In this document: positions 35,028-47,410 of the stretch, one piece after another
Layout: each line of letters starts with the position of its first letter
Numbering within the stretch: position 1 is the first letter of the stretch
Source of the DNA: Azolla caroliniana
Taxonomy: Eukaryota; Polypodiophyta
Direction of reading: 5' to 3'
DNA length: 64,000 nucleotides
Assembly (NCBI GenBank): GCA_043228905.1
Contig: JBHGNT010000011.1
Coordinates: forward strand, 20,150,001 to 20,214,000
Position numbers and translations under genes: made by a program
Notes under the pieces: model-generated
Told to the model about the DNA's origin: nothing
The model's database searches: none
Seen by the model: only the letters and a program-made list of their open reading frames with translations

Positions 35028-38000
35028 CAACATCATTGCTGCAAACATATGATTTAAGACCATTTTTGGATGTATGTCTTTTTTACCACTCATTTTACAT
35101 GTCAAACGGAAGTGTTGGGATGAAAAACGATAGACAATTTTTTTATTGCCGATGACTCAAGGGGTTGGCATGGGCAATACATCCACATGAAAACATTATC
35201 CCATCATTAATTAATCCCAAGTTGTACTAACGAATGAAGCTCCTATTGTTGAATAATCAAAAGGTGGGTATATATAATTAACCAATGGACCATTAGTAAG
35301 TTGAGGTTAATTATGTAGATGAAAGGTCAACAATTAATCAAACATTATATGCACTTGGGAACTATTGATTAATTTAATAGTAAGAAAACAATTGCTTAAG
35401 CCTTGTACCATTTGTTGTTGTTTTAGCTCCACAGATACTGCAAAATAAGGAAATTGATAACAAGACATGAGAATATACTTGGAGTGAAGAGTGCTAAGAG
35501 TGATAGAGTATCGTAGAAGAGAGGGTATCTACTTAAGTTGTAGTAGATCTTGAGAAGCTAATGCAATTAACTTGAGTAAGAGGATTTCTATATACACTAA
35601 GGCAATTAGTCATGGCAATAAACTATATATCAAAATAAAGTAGGCTTAGTATATGTATACATGGAGGGTGAAACAACAACACCCCTCGGGCCTAAGAACT
35701 ACTGCATAGCCTTAACGTATGCATCTCCTTTACATTCACCTATTCCCAAGGACGAACTAATTAAGCCCACTCATCATCTAAGCTTGAGCAATAAAGTTAT
35801 AGACTCACCTCCACAACTACTTAATACTCTATTCAAATGTATTAAATGTAGTCTTGAGGGTGGTGTGAGATTAACATGTGGTTAGAGGGAGAATCTAACA
35901 TATAGTTAGTGATCACAATACTTGTTATTTCAAGAATTCCTCATGTTAATGATGAGGCTATGTGTTTTGCCACAACTTTATCTAATGAGAAAATCAGAGA
36001 TAATGTGACAATTTATGTGGTGATGATCCACACATTAAGGAAACCCACTCTGCCCACATCAAAGTGATAGAGGATAATTCACTCCGCATGATAGTGGCAC
36101 ACTTTATTTAGACTTAGTTAATTGATGGATCTTTGGCATTCACTATCTCCACCCCTGATGAACATTCCTACTCTTGCCAATTCTTATAGGCTCGGGACAC
36201 TCTTAAAAAGGGGGCAATTTCTTGATGATGGTTCAAACATTGAATTGTTAATTAGTAAAACAAACTATAAGGTCATGTGTGGAGGTGATGCTATAAAAGG
36301 TTATGTTTGAGAGGTGAATCTACACTTACTTTTTTCATGATCTTACAATATAGAAGTAAAGGTTGCATCCTATATCAGTTAATCGTATTAATAAAACAAA
36401 CACGCAATACCATCAATGCTGATAAATTAATTAATACCAAACTTCGATTTATTGTTGTTAAAACTTCGTCATGAAAAGTGAAGTTGATGAGGTAAACAAC
36501 TCAAAATTTCCGAGATTAGGAATTCGTAAATTAAGTTTGTAAGACAAAGGACATTTTGTTTCATTGGTAGTTGGTAGTTGAAGATAAGTATGAAATTGAT
36601 GGACTCTACAAAGTATAAGGGAGTGTTCAATATTTATTATGAAGCTAGCATCCAAGCAAGCTTGCACTAAAGGTCATAAAGAAGAACACCATACATTACC
36701 TAGGAGCCGAGCTGAAAACATTTTGGTGACAATAAAATCAATGTGCTTTTACTACAAAACCAGACAAGTCATTTTCGTAATAAGATATGTAGAGGTGTCA
36801 ACACCATACCATCAATTCAAATTCTTTTGACTAGTGTGGTTAATTTTCCACTGCCTTTTCTTTTAACCTTTTCATATGTATATGTGAGCTCTCTATAAGC
36901 ACAAACATGCACACACATATGTGTATGTGCACACGTGTCTTTTAAGTGTCGACATGATGTGTCTTTCACCAATTAAAATTTTGGTTTCTGTGTATTTGTT
37001 TGTGCAATCTTCATGTGCTCCCAATGTGGTGAGCTCTTACGTGTTTTCTTTTGGGGCCCTTTACTTGTCATGGTTTGGTATTTCAAGAATGTACAAACGT
37101 TAGTAGATACACATACATCATCACTTTCGTTGCATTTTAACTAAAAATAGAGTGAAGGTGTTGTTTTCTTCTAGTTGATCATGACCAAGTAACAACATAC
37201 GAGACACTTATGAGATAAAATTTGTAGACTTGGATAGCCATTTGTACTTGTAATGTGAGTGCACTTGATGAGAGTTTTTGGGCAAAGGCTTTGTAGGAAT
37301 GAAAAGTTTCCATTTCAAATAAATGCAAGTGCTGGCAATTGTGATTAAAATTTTGAGATGTTGTTATGTATACATTTCCATAAGAATTTAAAGCCAAGGG
37401 TCTTTACACATAGCAATTAGATAACAAAATTCCTGATACAACTTAAGGCATTGTATAAGAGGTGCATGACAATATTACTCTTTTTAGATTGCAAATATGA
37501 GCACAATAACTTATGACCATCCATAATAAGTTGCTGCTTACTATACAGGAATTTCATGGAAAATAGAGAGATGGCCGATGTGGAAATATTTTGAAGAACA
37601 TTTATTTGTTTTTAGTTTATACAACGATGAGCGAAGATGGTGGCGGAGGCAAAGCAAATTTTCATGAGGGTTTGAGGAGATTGGATTGAGTAGAGAACCG
37701 GTATTTTCATATGGTAGGTTCATCTGGATCATTTGGATATGATGAACTCTTACATGTAGCAGCGATCAAGGAAGCATTGTGAAAGATGATATATCACAAC
37801 ATGTTGAATACGATGGAATTGACGCTCGGGGCTTTGGCATGGCATCAACATTACTTGGTGATATGAACGTTGGTAGGGCAACAATATTACTTAGGGAGAA
37901 GTTCATCGATATTATCTTGTATCTTGCCTTTATCTTTATCTAGAAAGATTGGATGCACAATATTCATTGTAATGTTGGATTATCTTGTATCCTGCCTTTG

Positions 38001-38530
38001 GCTACTTTAATCTTAATACTAATGGAGGATAATTTTTATGGAAAAAAAAATTGTTGCTTACTAACAATTATAATGACAATATCTATACACTACGCAACTT
38101 AGTTTATGCAGTGAATGTAAGTAATGTTCATTCTTGTGATTGAATGAGATTCTTCTTGCATGTGCACATGTTGTAAATTATATCAATTTGATTTTTGCGT
38201 AAATTTTTCCAGTCGTAATCTTGTTATGACCAAAACATGCTTGAGTATGTGAATGAGTTGACCAAAAACTCAAATATATATTAGAATCTAGCACTCACTT
38301 ACCAATTTGAGGAGAGAAGGGTTACAAGACGTGACACTTGATACATGAAAAATGGTAACTGAATAGAGTCAAGGTTATGAGTCAAAATAGTATATGATAC
38401 GATTCAATCATAACTAGAAACTGGAACTCTAAGATTGTCTTCTTTTTAGCTTAGGGGTCAAGATAATGCATGGCATGACTCAATTAAGTAGGAAGTATGA
38501 AGAACTAACAACCTATTGAAACTCTTTACA
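35028..38530. other. Intergenic, no gene recognised
   Basis: Mostly AT-rich. Small open frames here show no family resemblance. From about 37600 it contains a block related to the 48-kb tandem array. Confidence 0.5.
37615..38045 (+). repeat. Dispersed repeat related to the 48-kb array
   Basis: GATGAGCGAAGATGGTG and GAAGCAAATTNTNATGAG-type words recur at 48.2 and 48.5 kb. The end, TTAATCTTAATACTAATGG, parallels TTAATTTTAATATCAATGG at 48960. Both then show a short homopolymer, like the 3' end of a retroposed element. Class uncertain. Confidence 0.5.
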
Positions 38531-38534
38531 TAAA

Positions 38535-40316
38535 GGTGGAGATGTAAATAACGTAAACAACTATCAAACCATCATGGTTGGCTTGATAATAACAAAACTA
38601 TTTGGATGTATAATGGAATCAAAGATAAATGCATGGGCTGAAAAAAATAGTAAGAGAGCTTATGGACAAACTGGCTTTCAAAAACACCATAGCACCATTG
38701 ATCACCTTATCAACCTTCAAGTATTAATGGAGGAAAGACGCCTTGGAAGTAAAGGTTTATATTGTTGTGTTGTAGACTTTAAGAAAGCTTTTGATATAGT
38801 ACCTCATGACCATCTTTGGAGGCGAATGGAAGAACTCAAAGTGCCAAGTGAATATATGCTTGCAATCTCCTAAATATATGAGAAGGTTATATGTTGTGTG
38901 CGTATGAGCGATAAACTTTCAGATTTTTTCGATAGCACTATTGGTGTGAAGCAAGGATGCCCACTCTCACAAACTCTATTTGGTTTATGTATTGATGAAT
39001 TGGAAGAAATGATTGCCAAGTTTGTAAAGGAAGAAGGTGTTAAAGAAGTTGCAATTGGGAATGTGGTCATTATGCTTTTGCTATATGTGGATGATGTAGT
39101 GCTTTTTGCAAATGCTTTAGAAGATGCGCAAAAGCTTATGAAGGCATTAATTTTTTTTTGCATGCATACCCAATTAAGTGTTAATAGCTCTAAAACAAAG
39201 ATTATGCTTGTGAAAAGCCGAAAAAGAGATAAGCCATGCATTATGTACAATTATAATGAGCCACTTGAATGTGTGGAAAGCTTCAAATATCTTGGCCTTG
39301 AAGTTCTCTCAAATCATAGATGGAATGAATGTGCGACACTCTGCTTAGAGGTGGGAATCGTGGAGATATTAAGTGTTGGGTCCTCAAGAAATACCTTTTC
39401 GACACTTTGGTGACACCGATGCTTCTCTATGGTGTGGAAGTATGGGGTGGTAGCATCGCTAAATCTACTTGGAAAGAGTTTGAAAATGTTCATTTTCTTA
39501 CAAAGTTTCTACAAGTTAAGAAACAAACACCATACATTCTCCTCCTCCTCGAGACGGGATCACTTCCCATTGAGATCTTGGCCATGGAAACCGTTGTTGA
39601 ATACATGCTTAAGGTTCAAAAAAGTCTCTCACATCGACTTCCTAGAATCACATGGGACGCAAGCAAAAAGATCCAAAAGATGCATAAAAGCAAAAATTTG
39701 TGTTCCGATTGGATGCAAGATATGAAAAAGTGGTTTGCTTCATGATGCATCACTAGATTCCTCTGTAAATGAGGCCTTTTTGCAATGCCAATGTATCATG
39801 ACATGGGAAAAATGTGGAGGCTCACGCTTTATACATTATACTACACATGTTACACCCTAACTACAAAACCATATTCTTCGCGGAACGGGGAAACCATACA
39901 CATTGATATATATTAGAGTCCATTCCGTTGGCTTTTATTCAAACCATTGCTCCATGCGACTTAGCTCACATGCATTGCGATGTGAGACGAGATGTTGGGG
40001 CACAAGTGATGAGAGTGGTCGACTATGCATACTTTGTCCTAAACAAGTTTGAGAGTCTGAGTATCACACTTTGATACAATGCTCTACCTTTGATCATATT
40101 TGACCATGCTTTCCACACATCTTCGACCAAGCCCGATCCTTGTACGAATTTCTCTCACAACTACAATTTGCACTCTCGATTGCAACATTCATTGGTAAAG
40201 TTCTTGAACATCGAGAGTCGCTACTCACTTTCACATGTATCACGTGAAATGTAATTTTTTTGGTCTCATAGGTCATATTTGACCTCCGAAGATGATAATA
40301 TAATCTCTCTCTCTCT
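38535..40316 (+). mobile_element. Broken LINE: reverse transcriptase remnant plus 3' end
   Basis: The frame at 38574-38873 carries RT fingers/palm motifs (QTGFQKHHSTIDHLI, CCVVDFKKAFDIVPHDHL). An in-frame TAA at 38871 interrupts it. It resumes in the same frame at 38898 with GVKQGCPLSQTLFGL and the catalytic YVDD box (LLLYVDDVVLFAN). A frameshift near 39300-39345 moves the rest (LFDTLVTPMLLYGVEVWG) to another frame, ending at 39745. The endonuclease and start are missing. The 3' part to 40316 contains the tail TCTCATAGGTCATATTTGAC (40264) and a CT run. It is dead as a coding unit; non-LTR type is clear, clade not assigned. Confidence 0.88.
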
Positions 40317-40335
40317 CTATTTATTTATTTATTTA

Positions 40336-40410
40336 TCGTAATTAGCTTACCCTAGTGGTAAGTCGATAACACTACAAGCATTGTGTCTTGGGTTCGAAAC
40401 CCAATTTCCT
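40336..40410 (+). mobile_element. tRNA-derived SINE head
   Basis: TAGCTTACCCTAGTGGTAAG (A box) and GGGTTCGAAACCC (B box, near-perfect) at pol III promoter spacing. No proper anticodon arm or acceptor pairing, so it is a tRNA-derived sequence, not a tRNA gene. It directly follows the LINE 3' end and a TTTA repeat. Confidence 0.6.
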
Positions 40411-40452
40411 CACCTCTTTATTATATACTTCATATATATCTCTATTTCACTA

Positions 40453-40535
40453 GATGCCACTGTGGAATGTAGGGGTTGAACCCATGACCACCTGGTCTCC
40501 ATTGGGCAACCTTACCAACTGAGCTACATCCATCT
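40453..40535 (-). mobile_element. tRNA-derived SINE head, opposite strand
   Basis: On the minus strand: GGATGTAGCTCAGTTGGTAA (perfect A box) and GGGTTCAACCCC (B box), with partly paired ends (GGATGTA / TACATTCC). The anticodon arm is not canonical. It faces the SINE-like head at 40336. A CT/CA microsatellite (about 40537-40580) lies beside it. Confidence 0.65.
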
Positions 40536-40537
40536 GG

Positions 40538-40580
<43 letters not shown>

Positions 40581-40581
<1 letters not shown>

Positions 40582-41473
40582 CACAATACCTCCTTGTTTA
40601 TATTTAAGCCATCTACTTTAGTTCAAGGGATGGGCATATCCATTCTAATAATTTCTCCAATTTGTTTCCCTTACACATTAAAATATAAACACACAATTGT
40701 TTGCATAGCTTGTGATATGTTAGGAGCACCATACACAACCCACATTATAGTTGACTAATTTTGGATAATCCATTTGCCTTGATGATGAAAAAAAGTTTGC
40801 TGTTGTGTTGATCTCAACAAGGCTTGAATTGCCATCTTTCCACAAGGGAGGAAATATGCCTTCACAAAATAGATTCTCATTTATACCAAATGGGCTTATA
40901 GTGATATGAATAGGTGTGGACAAGAAGCATAAACTAGGACTTCTACAAATTTGGGAGATTTTTGCTCCTTTAGAGGTTAGAGGTAGTATCACTTCTTGAT
41001 TCTATGTGTGCATGCATAATTTGTGTGATGATTTCTTGTAGGTGCAAGTGGAGTTGATTTATCTCTCACATGCTTTCCAAACTGACAATGTTGTTAAGGC
41101 TTAGTTTTGCATATAAAAACATTTATTGTAATTGCATTTAAGAATCAATTTGTGGAAATGAATAGTGAGGCCTAGATTCACAAACAACACTAAAGCCACT
41201 TTTGATCACAATTAAGAATTGATGTTTGTATAGTGTAGGAGTAAGAATGTTGATACTTGGTATTGCAAATACTAACATTGGTTGTGGTAAAAATTATGGA
41301 TGTTATAATAATATACTTTGATGAAAAGATATAAGTTTTTTACATTTTGTTTCCAATGGGGAAACATGTCAAACAATACTTGTGATGGTTACAATAAGCC
41401 TAGGATTTGTGGAGATTGGATCATTAAACTCATGTTAAGGAGATAACAAAATACCACACCTTAAACCCTATAT
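40581..41473. other. 3' flank of the pseudokinase gene
   Basis: AT-rich; presumably 3' UTR of the minus-strand gene near its right end. No other gene seen. Confidence 0.5.
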
Positions 41474-44389
41474 TTAGTCAGGGGTTTGTGAGGATTCAAT
41501 CTCATGGCTTGGAGCTTCATAAGAGTCCCTACACTCACTATCAAGGAGAGTGGTAACAACATCACTCATAGAGAGGCAATTGAGTTTAATACACCTTTGG
41601 GCAAGGTCACTGAGCACACTCTTGAAGTGTTGGTCCAAGGGAGAAAGGGTTGTTTTTTGCTCATTAAATTGGTTATGGCGAGCTTGAATGATACCATCAA
41701 GGAGATGGCCATAGTAAAAGGTAGTATAAGCATCAATGGACAACAATGTGTTATGGCCACCCTCTAACAATTGAGGATGGATGCCTGCCCACTTTACAAG
41801 ATCTTTCCAAGCATCGGTTGTGTTATCAAGCAAAAGGGCAACTTTGAGTTGAGAGTTGAGAAGGATATTAGAAGGGTAAATAGGGTAGAACCCATCAATG
41901 CAATGCCCTTGTTGAGATGAATAAGAACCCAACTTGGGACTTAAAGATGATTTAGAGACATATCTAACACAAAGAGCTATGCCTAAGCCCAGTTTTTGGA
42001 TTTGTTTCCATTCAAGGTTGGCCATATACCTCATATTTAGCCACATCTCTAAAGTGCCCAATCCCATGGTTGTATTGATCCATCCACTTTTAAGCAAACC
42101 TCCATATCCATCCACAACTATAGTTGTCTCTAAAGTACTTGCGTTGGATGTGATAATTTCATCACGCCTATGCTTCCATTGAGAATTAGAACCATTTTCT
42201 TTCTTCTTCTTCTTCTTCAGATCCTTCTCTTTTTCTTTATCCTCCGTAACTTCCCGCAGCTTGGTTGCCATAGCTGACAATACCTTCATTGAAATGTTCA
42301 TATTTGAAACGCCATTGTTATCGCTGTCTTCTCCATTCATCCACAAAAATGCCTCAGAAGCTATCTGAGCATAAATCTCTTTTGGCGTGCTTGTGTAAAG
42401 TAGCTTCACATTTATGTCAATGAGTTTGAGGGTAAATGTATTGCCAAGGTTATGGAAACTAACACTAGAATCCATAATGTTGGCAAAAATAGACTCATCG
42501 GTACGTCTAGTTCCTCTCTGATTATGATCATATATTGTTGCTAATTCATTTTCCTTCAAAACTCTGTCTAATCTGCTAGGGCTATAATAAACCATGAGCT
42601 TAAGACATCGCAACAACCCACAAATGGCTGAAAACTCTGGCCGATTCTCGGGGTTGGGATCACAACAAGCTCTCACACACTCTTTCAATACAGTGGGTAT
42701 ACTTAGAGGAAGAATCAGATTGCTTACCATCTCACCATCATTCTCATCATCATTTGCAATGATACCCGAATTAGGATCGCTTAAAGATGACTTAACCGCG
42801 CCTGTACTTTTCTTGCCGGTGAGAATCTCAGTGCACAGATGACCAAAGCTTTTCACATCTTGATTGAAGTAGTAATGAGCGGAATTCGGATGTATAGAGT
42901 AGCTAGTTATGTTGTGATCGTCAGAGCCAATACCAAATAGCTTAATGCGGGTATGTAAACCGGGGGCTTCATCTGAGAGAAGAACATCATAGAACTTTTG
43001 CCGATGGCTAGGTTTGGACGGATCGGTCATTGATACTGAGGATGAACAAAGGTTCTTATGAGCAATTCCATTATGGTGGAGATACCACATGCCTCTGGCA
43101 ATTTGCAACATCATATCCAATGCTATATGGAAAGGAAAAGGAGATATGAGGTGACCTCTCTGATGATCATTAGGCAATAAACATTCACCATTAGTAGAAG
43201 CGGTACTACTAGGTTTACTGATACCATTCGTCGCCAAGCTAATAGAGCTCTTGAGATCAGATTGGGTGGACTCCATGACCAAGTAACAAATTCTAGATTT
43301 TCTGTCATTGCAATCATCATTGTCATCATCATCATCATCACCATCCAATTCAGATGACCATCCTAGTAATTGTAGTATGAAAGGATTTCTCATGACCCGG
43401 AGAAGCATGTCCGCGTGTTTTCTCAATGCCACTATCGAGGAGAAACGTTGGAGGGATACTTTAACTCCTCCGAGCGTGGCTTCAAAATGATCCATGTGAG
43501 CATTATGCTTAGTTAATCCATCACCATCATTGTCATTCTCATCAAACTTCTTCTTCAGATTCTTAATACCTACCAAGTCTTTGAAATCGATCTTCAGGAG
43601 GTCTAAGATAACCTTATCTTCTTGTTTTCCTTTACCTTGGGTGAGAATTAAGAGGTCTAGTCGCCGAGAGAGAAGGTGCTTCATCGGCCAAGAAGAGTCG
43701 ATAATGTCATCTCCAGATTGTGTTTGCATTGTAACTGAGGCCATATGTTGAAGGTCGAGGTTTTCAGCCCCAAGCTCGATGTACTGTGAAACCATGTCGT
43801 CCCAACAATGGATTTGCTCCTCTATAAGACCTGAGAGCTTTGCGTCTGAGTAACCAAGACAGAGTCGTGCGACCAGAACGAAACCTGAGAAACACCAGAA
43901 TATGTTATGGATGTGAACACAGAGTGCCTCGCCATTGCAAGAAGTAGCCATGAGGAGAAACTCGGGGTCATACTCATAATTCACATGGTGAACAAAGTAA
44001 TTCTCCGCTTTCCGGATGGAGGTTAGCAGCTCACGAAGGGCTATATGCGCACTCTTGTGAATGTGACTGATCTCTTCTTCTTCATCATCCTCATCCTTTT
44101 CATCTTCTTCTCTAGGTGTGTTGTCACTGCAAGATGCATAATTGTTGTTATAGGAGCGTTTCCTGTGAGTATAGGGGGAACAGAGCTTCCAATCGATAAT
44201 TTCTGCTCGGATCCTGGGGACCAGAGATGAAAGGAAGGAAGCTAAGACATGGCATTGCCATGGATTAATATGCTTTCTTCTCTCACGCGGCTTAATATGG
44301 TGAAGATCAGGGAGGAGAAGGAGAATAGGGCTTTCATCGAGTGTCTGAAGAAGGAGAGAGGCCCAATCCACACCACTTCTTGTGATCAT
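41474..44389 (-). CDS. DUF1221-like plus degenerate kinase domain protein
   Basis: Single-exon, 971 aa, intact. About 105-250 resembles the plant DUF1221 module found before some kinase domains (ALRELLTSIRKAENYF, then CVHIHNIFWC). About 300-600 keeps the kinase shape but not the chemistry. There is no glycine loop; the VAIK lysine position reads VKVS; HRD is HKN (444-446); DFG is LFG (484-486); no APE. Retained are the helix-F Asp (DVKSFG, 511) and the late Arg (ENRPEF, 583), so it should fold as a pseudokinase. An acidic Asp run sits at 350-359. The roughly 370 C-terminal residues match nothing I know; they include a Lys-rich stretch about 725-745. Inferred role: signalling scaffold. Composition matches its neighbours, with no sign of decay. 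An alternative is a pseudogene that happens to be open, but nearly 1000 open codons argue against that. Confidence 0.8.
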   Translation of the reverse strand: MITRSGVDWASLLLQTLDESPILLLLPDLHHIKPRERRKHINPWQCHVLASFLSSLVPRIRAEIIDWKLCSPYTHRKRSYNNNYASCSDNTPREEDEKDEDDEEEEISHIHKSAHIALRELLTSIRKAENYFVHHVNYEYDPEFLLMATSCNGEALCVHIHNIFWCFSGFVLVARLCLGYSDAKLSGLIEEQIHCWDDMVSQYIELGAENLDLQHMASVTMQTQSGDDIIDSSWPMKHLLSRRLDLLILTQGKGKQEDKVILDLLKIDFKDLVGIKNLKKKFDENDNDGDGLTKHNAHMDHFEATLGGVKVSLQRFSSIVALRKHADMLLRVMRNPFILQLLGWSSELDGDDDDDDNDDCNDRKSRICYLVMESTQSDLKSSISLATNGISKPSSTASTNGECLLPNDHQRGHLISPFPFHIALDMMLQIARGMWYLHHNGIAHKNLCSSSVSMTDPSKPSHRQKFYDVLLSDEAPGLHTRIKLFGIGSDDHNITSYSIHPNSAHYYFNQDVKSFGHLCTEILTGKKSTGAVKSSLSDPNSGIIANDDENDGEMVSNLILPLSIPTVLKECVRACCDPNPENRPEFSAICGLLRCLKLMVYYSPSRLDRVLKENELATIYDHNQRGTRRTDESIFANIMDSSVSFHNLGNTFTLKLIDINVKLLYTSTPKEIYAQIASEAFLWMNGEDSDNNGVSNMNISMKVLSAMATKLREVTEDKEKEKDLKKKKKKENGSNSQWKHRRDEIITSNASTLETTIVVDGYGGLLKSGWINTTMGLGTLEMWLNMRYMANLEWKQIQKLGLGIALCVRYVSKSSLSPKLGSYSSQQGHCIDGFYPIYPSNILLNSQLKVALLLDNTTDAWKDLVKWAGIHPQLLEGGHNTLLSIDAYTTFYYGHLLDGIIQARHNQFNEQKTTLSPLDQHFKSVLSDLAQRCIKLNCLSMSDVVTTLLDSECRDSYEAPSHEIESSQTPD

Positions 44390-45557
44390 GTCTGAATTTT
44401 GGTGAGCACATAAGTTTTTGCTTCTATGTCAGGGCCCAAAGAACAGAAATTTTTCCTCCTCCTCTTCTTCTTCTTCTTCTTCTTTCTTCTTCTGCACCAT
44501 ATGTTTTTGGCTTCCATATCTTTGACTACTTTTCATGCACCCTTGTGTAGAGATTGATTCATCATCATTCATCTAGTAAACAAAGGCCTTACTTAGCTTA
44601 GTTACTTGGGTCCTTCATACACATTAGCCTAGACCTCTAGGCCATCTCGTGTTGTTGGGTTGGGCTCCCATGGAACACTCGATACTTTCTACGAATGGAC
44701 ACCCAACAAATATTAGGCCAATGACATTATGTCGGTCAATAGCATCATATTATTTCCGTTGATGCTTGTTACGAGGTCCAAAAAACAATTGGTTGCAATG
44801 ATTGTAGGATAGGGCTCTAAGTGCACGAGAAGGTGAAAATCTTGTTGCCTGTGAAATTTATGGGAGGGAGATTAAGATTGTGCTCCTGACAAGGGGGTTG
44901 CCGGTGCTTACACTGACATGGATAAATACAGAATCCAACAACAACGATGATTGTTCACAAGTTCAGGTCGGTGCCAATTGTCACAATTGAGTTGGCAACA
45001 AATTGTCGACTTGGTGTTGACAACTTGTGATGGTTGTCAATGTTTGTTTTTATTCTAGGATTATATGATGAAAGCCATATTGCCTCTACATAGGGTTGAT
45101 TGCATCTCTAGCAAAATGCCCAATTCGGTTTGCATTAAGATGTGTGGACAAATGTTCTCGCAAGCATGTGCCATGTGTGAGACTTTAACTCAAACAAGCC
45201 AGGACTCTTTCATCAATTTATATATTCCAAGTTAATGGTTGTTGAGGTTTGTCAATGTATTCGTCTTCCTACTTCGGTAAGACTGGCATGTGATGAAAAG
45301 GAAGAACTTTAAGTAAACAATTAGTTGCATTTCATGTTTGTCTCTATCCTTGGCACCCAAGAATAAGCATTGTTTGCTTTCTCAAACATGTGAATCGGGC
45401 CCTCATTTGTTCTGTATTGTTCATTGGAGTTCTAAAGGGTAAGAGGATGATGGTTGCTAACCATTAAGATATTCGTCTTCTATCCATGTCTTTTCCTTCG
45501 AACACCACATAAATCCTCATCCTCTTAGCACTCCACATGTTAATATATCTTTCTATC
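44390..45557. other. Promoter side of the pseudokinase gene
   Basis: A CTT-rich tract at about 44455-44495 is probably in its 5' leader. No other gene seen. Confidence 0.5.
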
Positions 45558-45836
45558 TTTCTTTCTCTCTCTCTAAATTAATTTGTTTTATTTTTATTTT
45601 TTCTTTGGATGAATGGGTAAATACCCCATTTTTGTTGTAAACCAATTGTCTCATTCATGGGCCAATTTTGACCTTAGAAGATATCTTTCTTTCTTTCTCT
45701 CTCCCTCTCTCTAAATTAATTTGTTTTGTTTTTATTTTTTCTTTCGATGAATGGGTAAATACCCCATTTTTGTTGTAAACCAATTGTCTCATGGGCCAAT
45801 TTTGGCCTTGGAAGACGTTAATATCTCTCTCTCTCT
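45558..45836 (+). repeat. Tandem duplication, period about 140 bp, with LINE-like tail
   Basis: Two copies share AAATTAATTTGTTTT, GATGAATGGGTAAATACCCC and TTGTAAACCAATTGTCTCAT. Each ends with a variant of the LINE tail (ATGGGCCAATTTTGACCTT; ATGGGCCAATTTTGGCCTT) and a CT run. They probably arose by unequal exchange between the CT tracts. Confidence 0.75.
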
Positions 45837-47410
45837 CATACATATGTGACTTTCACCATGTACTATAATAATAATAATAATAGATGAGTCTGAAAGTTTT
45901 TCGAGAACTAAATTTAATGCCATTGACATTTTGATTAATTTGACACACCGATATGTGAATTCTTGATATTGAATGTGAGGTAGCCTTTTGTGCGAGTATA
46001 TAGAAGATGAGTATTAGCCTACATAGAACAAAATCTCATAGTGAACATTTTGAGTAACTTGATTTTTTCAAATATTTCACCCGGTTTATTTTCACGTGTC
46101 GAAATCACCACTTACACATGCCACTATCATCTTTTTTATGTGTTTTTTCCTTCACACGATATTTGAATAAATGTGATTACCACCCAATTCTGTTCTTGAT
46201 CAATTTGTAGTGTTTTGCGAAGTCAAATCTTAACTCTGAAATTTCTCTCAAATATTTTAATATAATGCAAAATCATTTGAATTCTTCTAGGCTAATGAAT
46301 GTTGAGATCCTAAAGAGCCATATGACGTTTTTATGTAACAAATTAAATTGTTTTTTTTTCTTACTACCTCACTTTACACTACATAATTTCCAATACTTGT
46401 GATACGTTAATAATTGAAAGGTCTTGTGACACTTGTGATACAGAGAAAGTGGGAGTCATGACAAAATGGTCTAGTGTTCTAACAACATAGTCTCTTACAT
46501 AAGTGGGGCATATCTAGTAAACCAATAATTATCAGAAAGTTAACACACAATAGTAGAAAAGCAACATGCATTTGTAGTATACACTTTCTTCTTATGCGTT
46601 CTAACCTCCTATTTCTTATTGATGCAATGCCATCGTTTTTTTAGTGCTTGTGAATTTGTAAAACCAAAATTTAAGAAGTAAAACTTCAACAATAATGATA
46701 TTGAGTGAAACAATGCATTCCCACTTTTCAAGGAGCAAATTGGTAATCGTGCATGATCTCAAGCTGGAAAAGAGAAGAAATCTTACAATGACCGCAACGT
46801 TAGGTTCTAAATACTTAAAGGTTACACGTTGCAAACTCTACCATCACTCAATCATGTTTACATATTTTTATGTAAGAATTCTAGTAAGGTAAGGTCATGA
46901 ATGTTTCATATTGAGCTTTAAAATACAATCAGTTATTTAGTTGTGCAAATTCATGTTTAAACATGTTCCAACCTATTTTTATAGCTTTTGTTTAATATTG
47001 GGTGATCATGTTTCCGATTAAAGTTACAAAAATAGGTTGGTTCATTAAATTATCTCTGTCTCTCTGTCTCTCTCTAAATCCTTTTTCTCAAAACGAAACT
47101 TTATATTAACTTTACAAAATATTTTCAAATTTGGAAGTGTCGCCTAATTTTGATGATAATACAAAGTAAATTTGATTGAGTTGTTGCCTCTCCCAAAGGA
47201 GAAATCCCTATCTCAATAACTCTTGATGCATCACCTTTGGATTGATTTTTGAATGAGCCTACCACTTTAGTTATATGAATCCATGACATGGGTCAATGTT
47301 TAGATCTGAAAAACTTAGGCAAGAGTCATATGAAGAATCCAATGGTAAACACACATTGGTGGTAGCGTGCAAATATTGGAATGTGGGTCTCATTAAAGAA
47401 TAATCACCAT
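45837..47410. other. Intergenic, no gene recognised
   Basis: AT-rich, short ATA and CT simple repeats, no supported coding frame. Confidence 0.5.

Noticed and set aside
40453-40535. Functional tRNA gene on the minus strand
   Set aside because: Pol III boxes are present but there is no canonical anticodon stem-loop; better read as SINE-derived.
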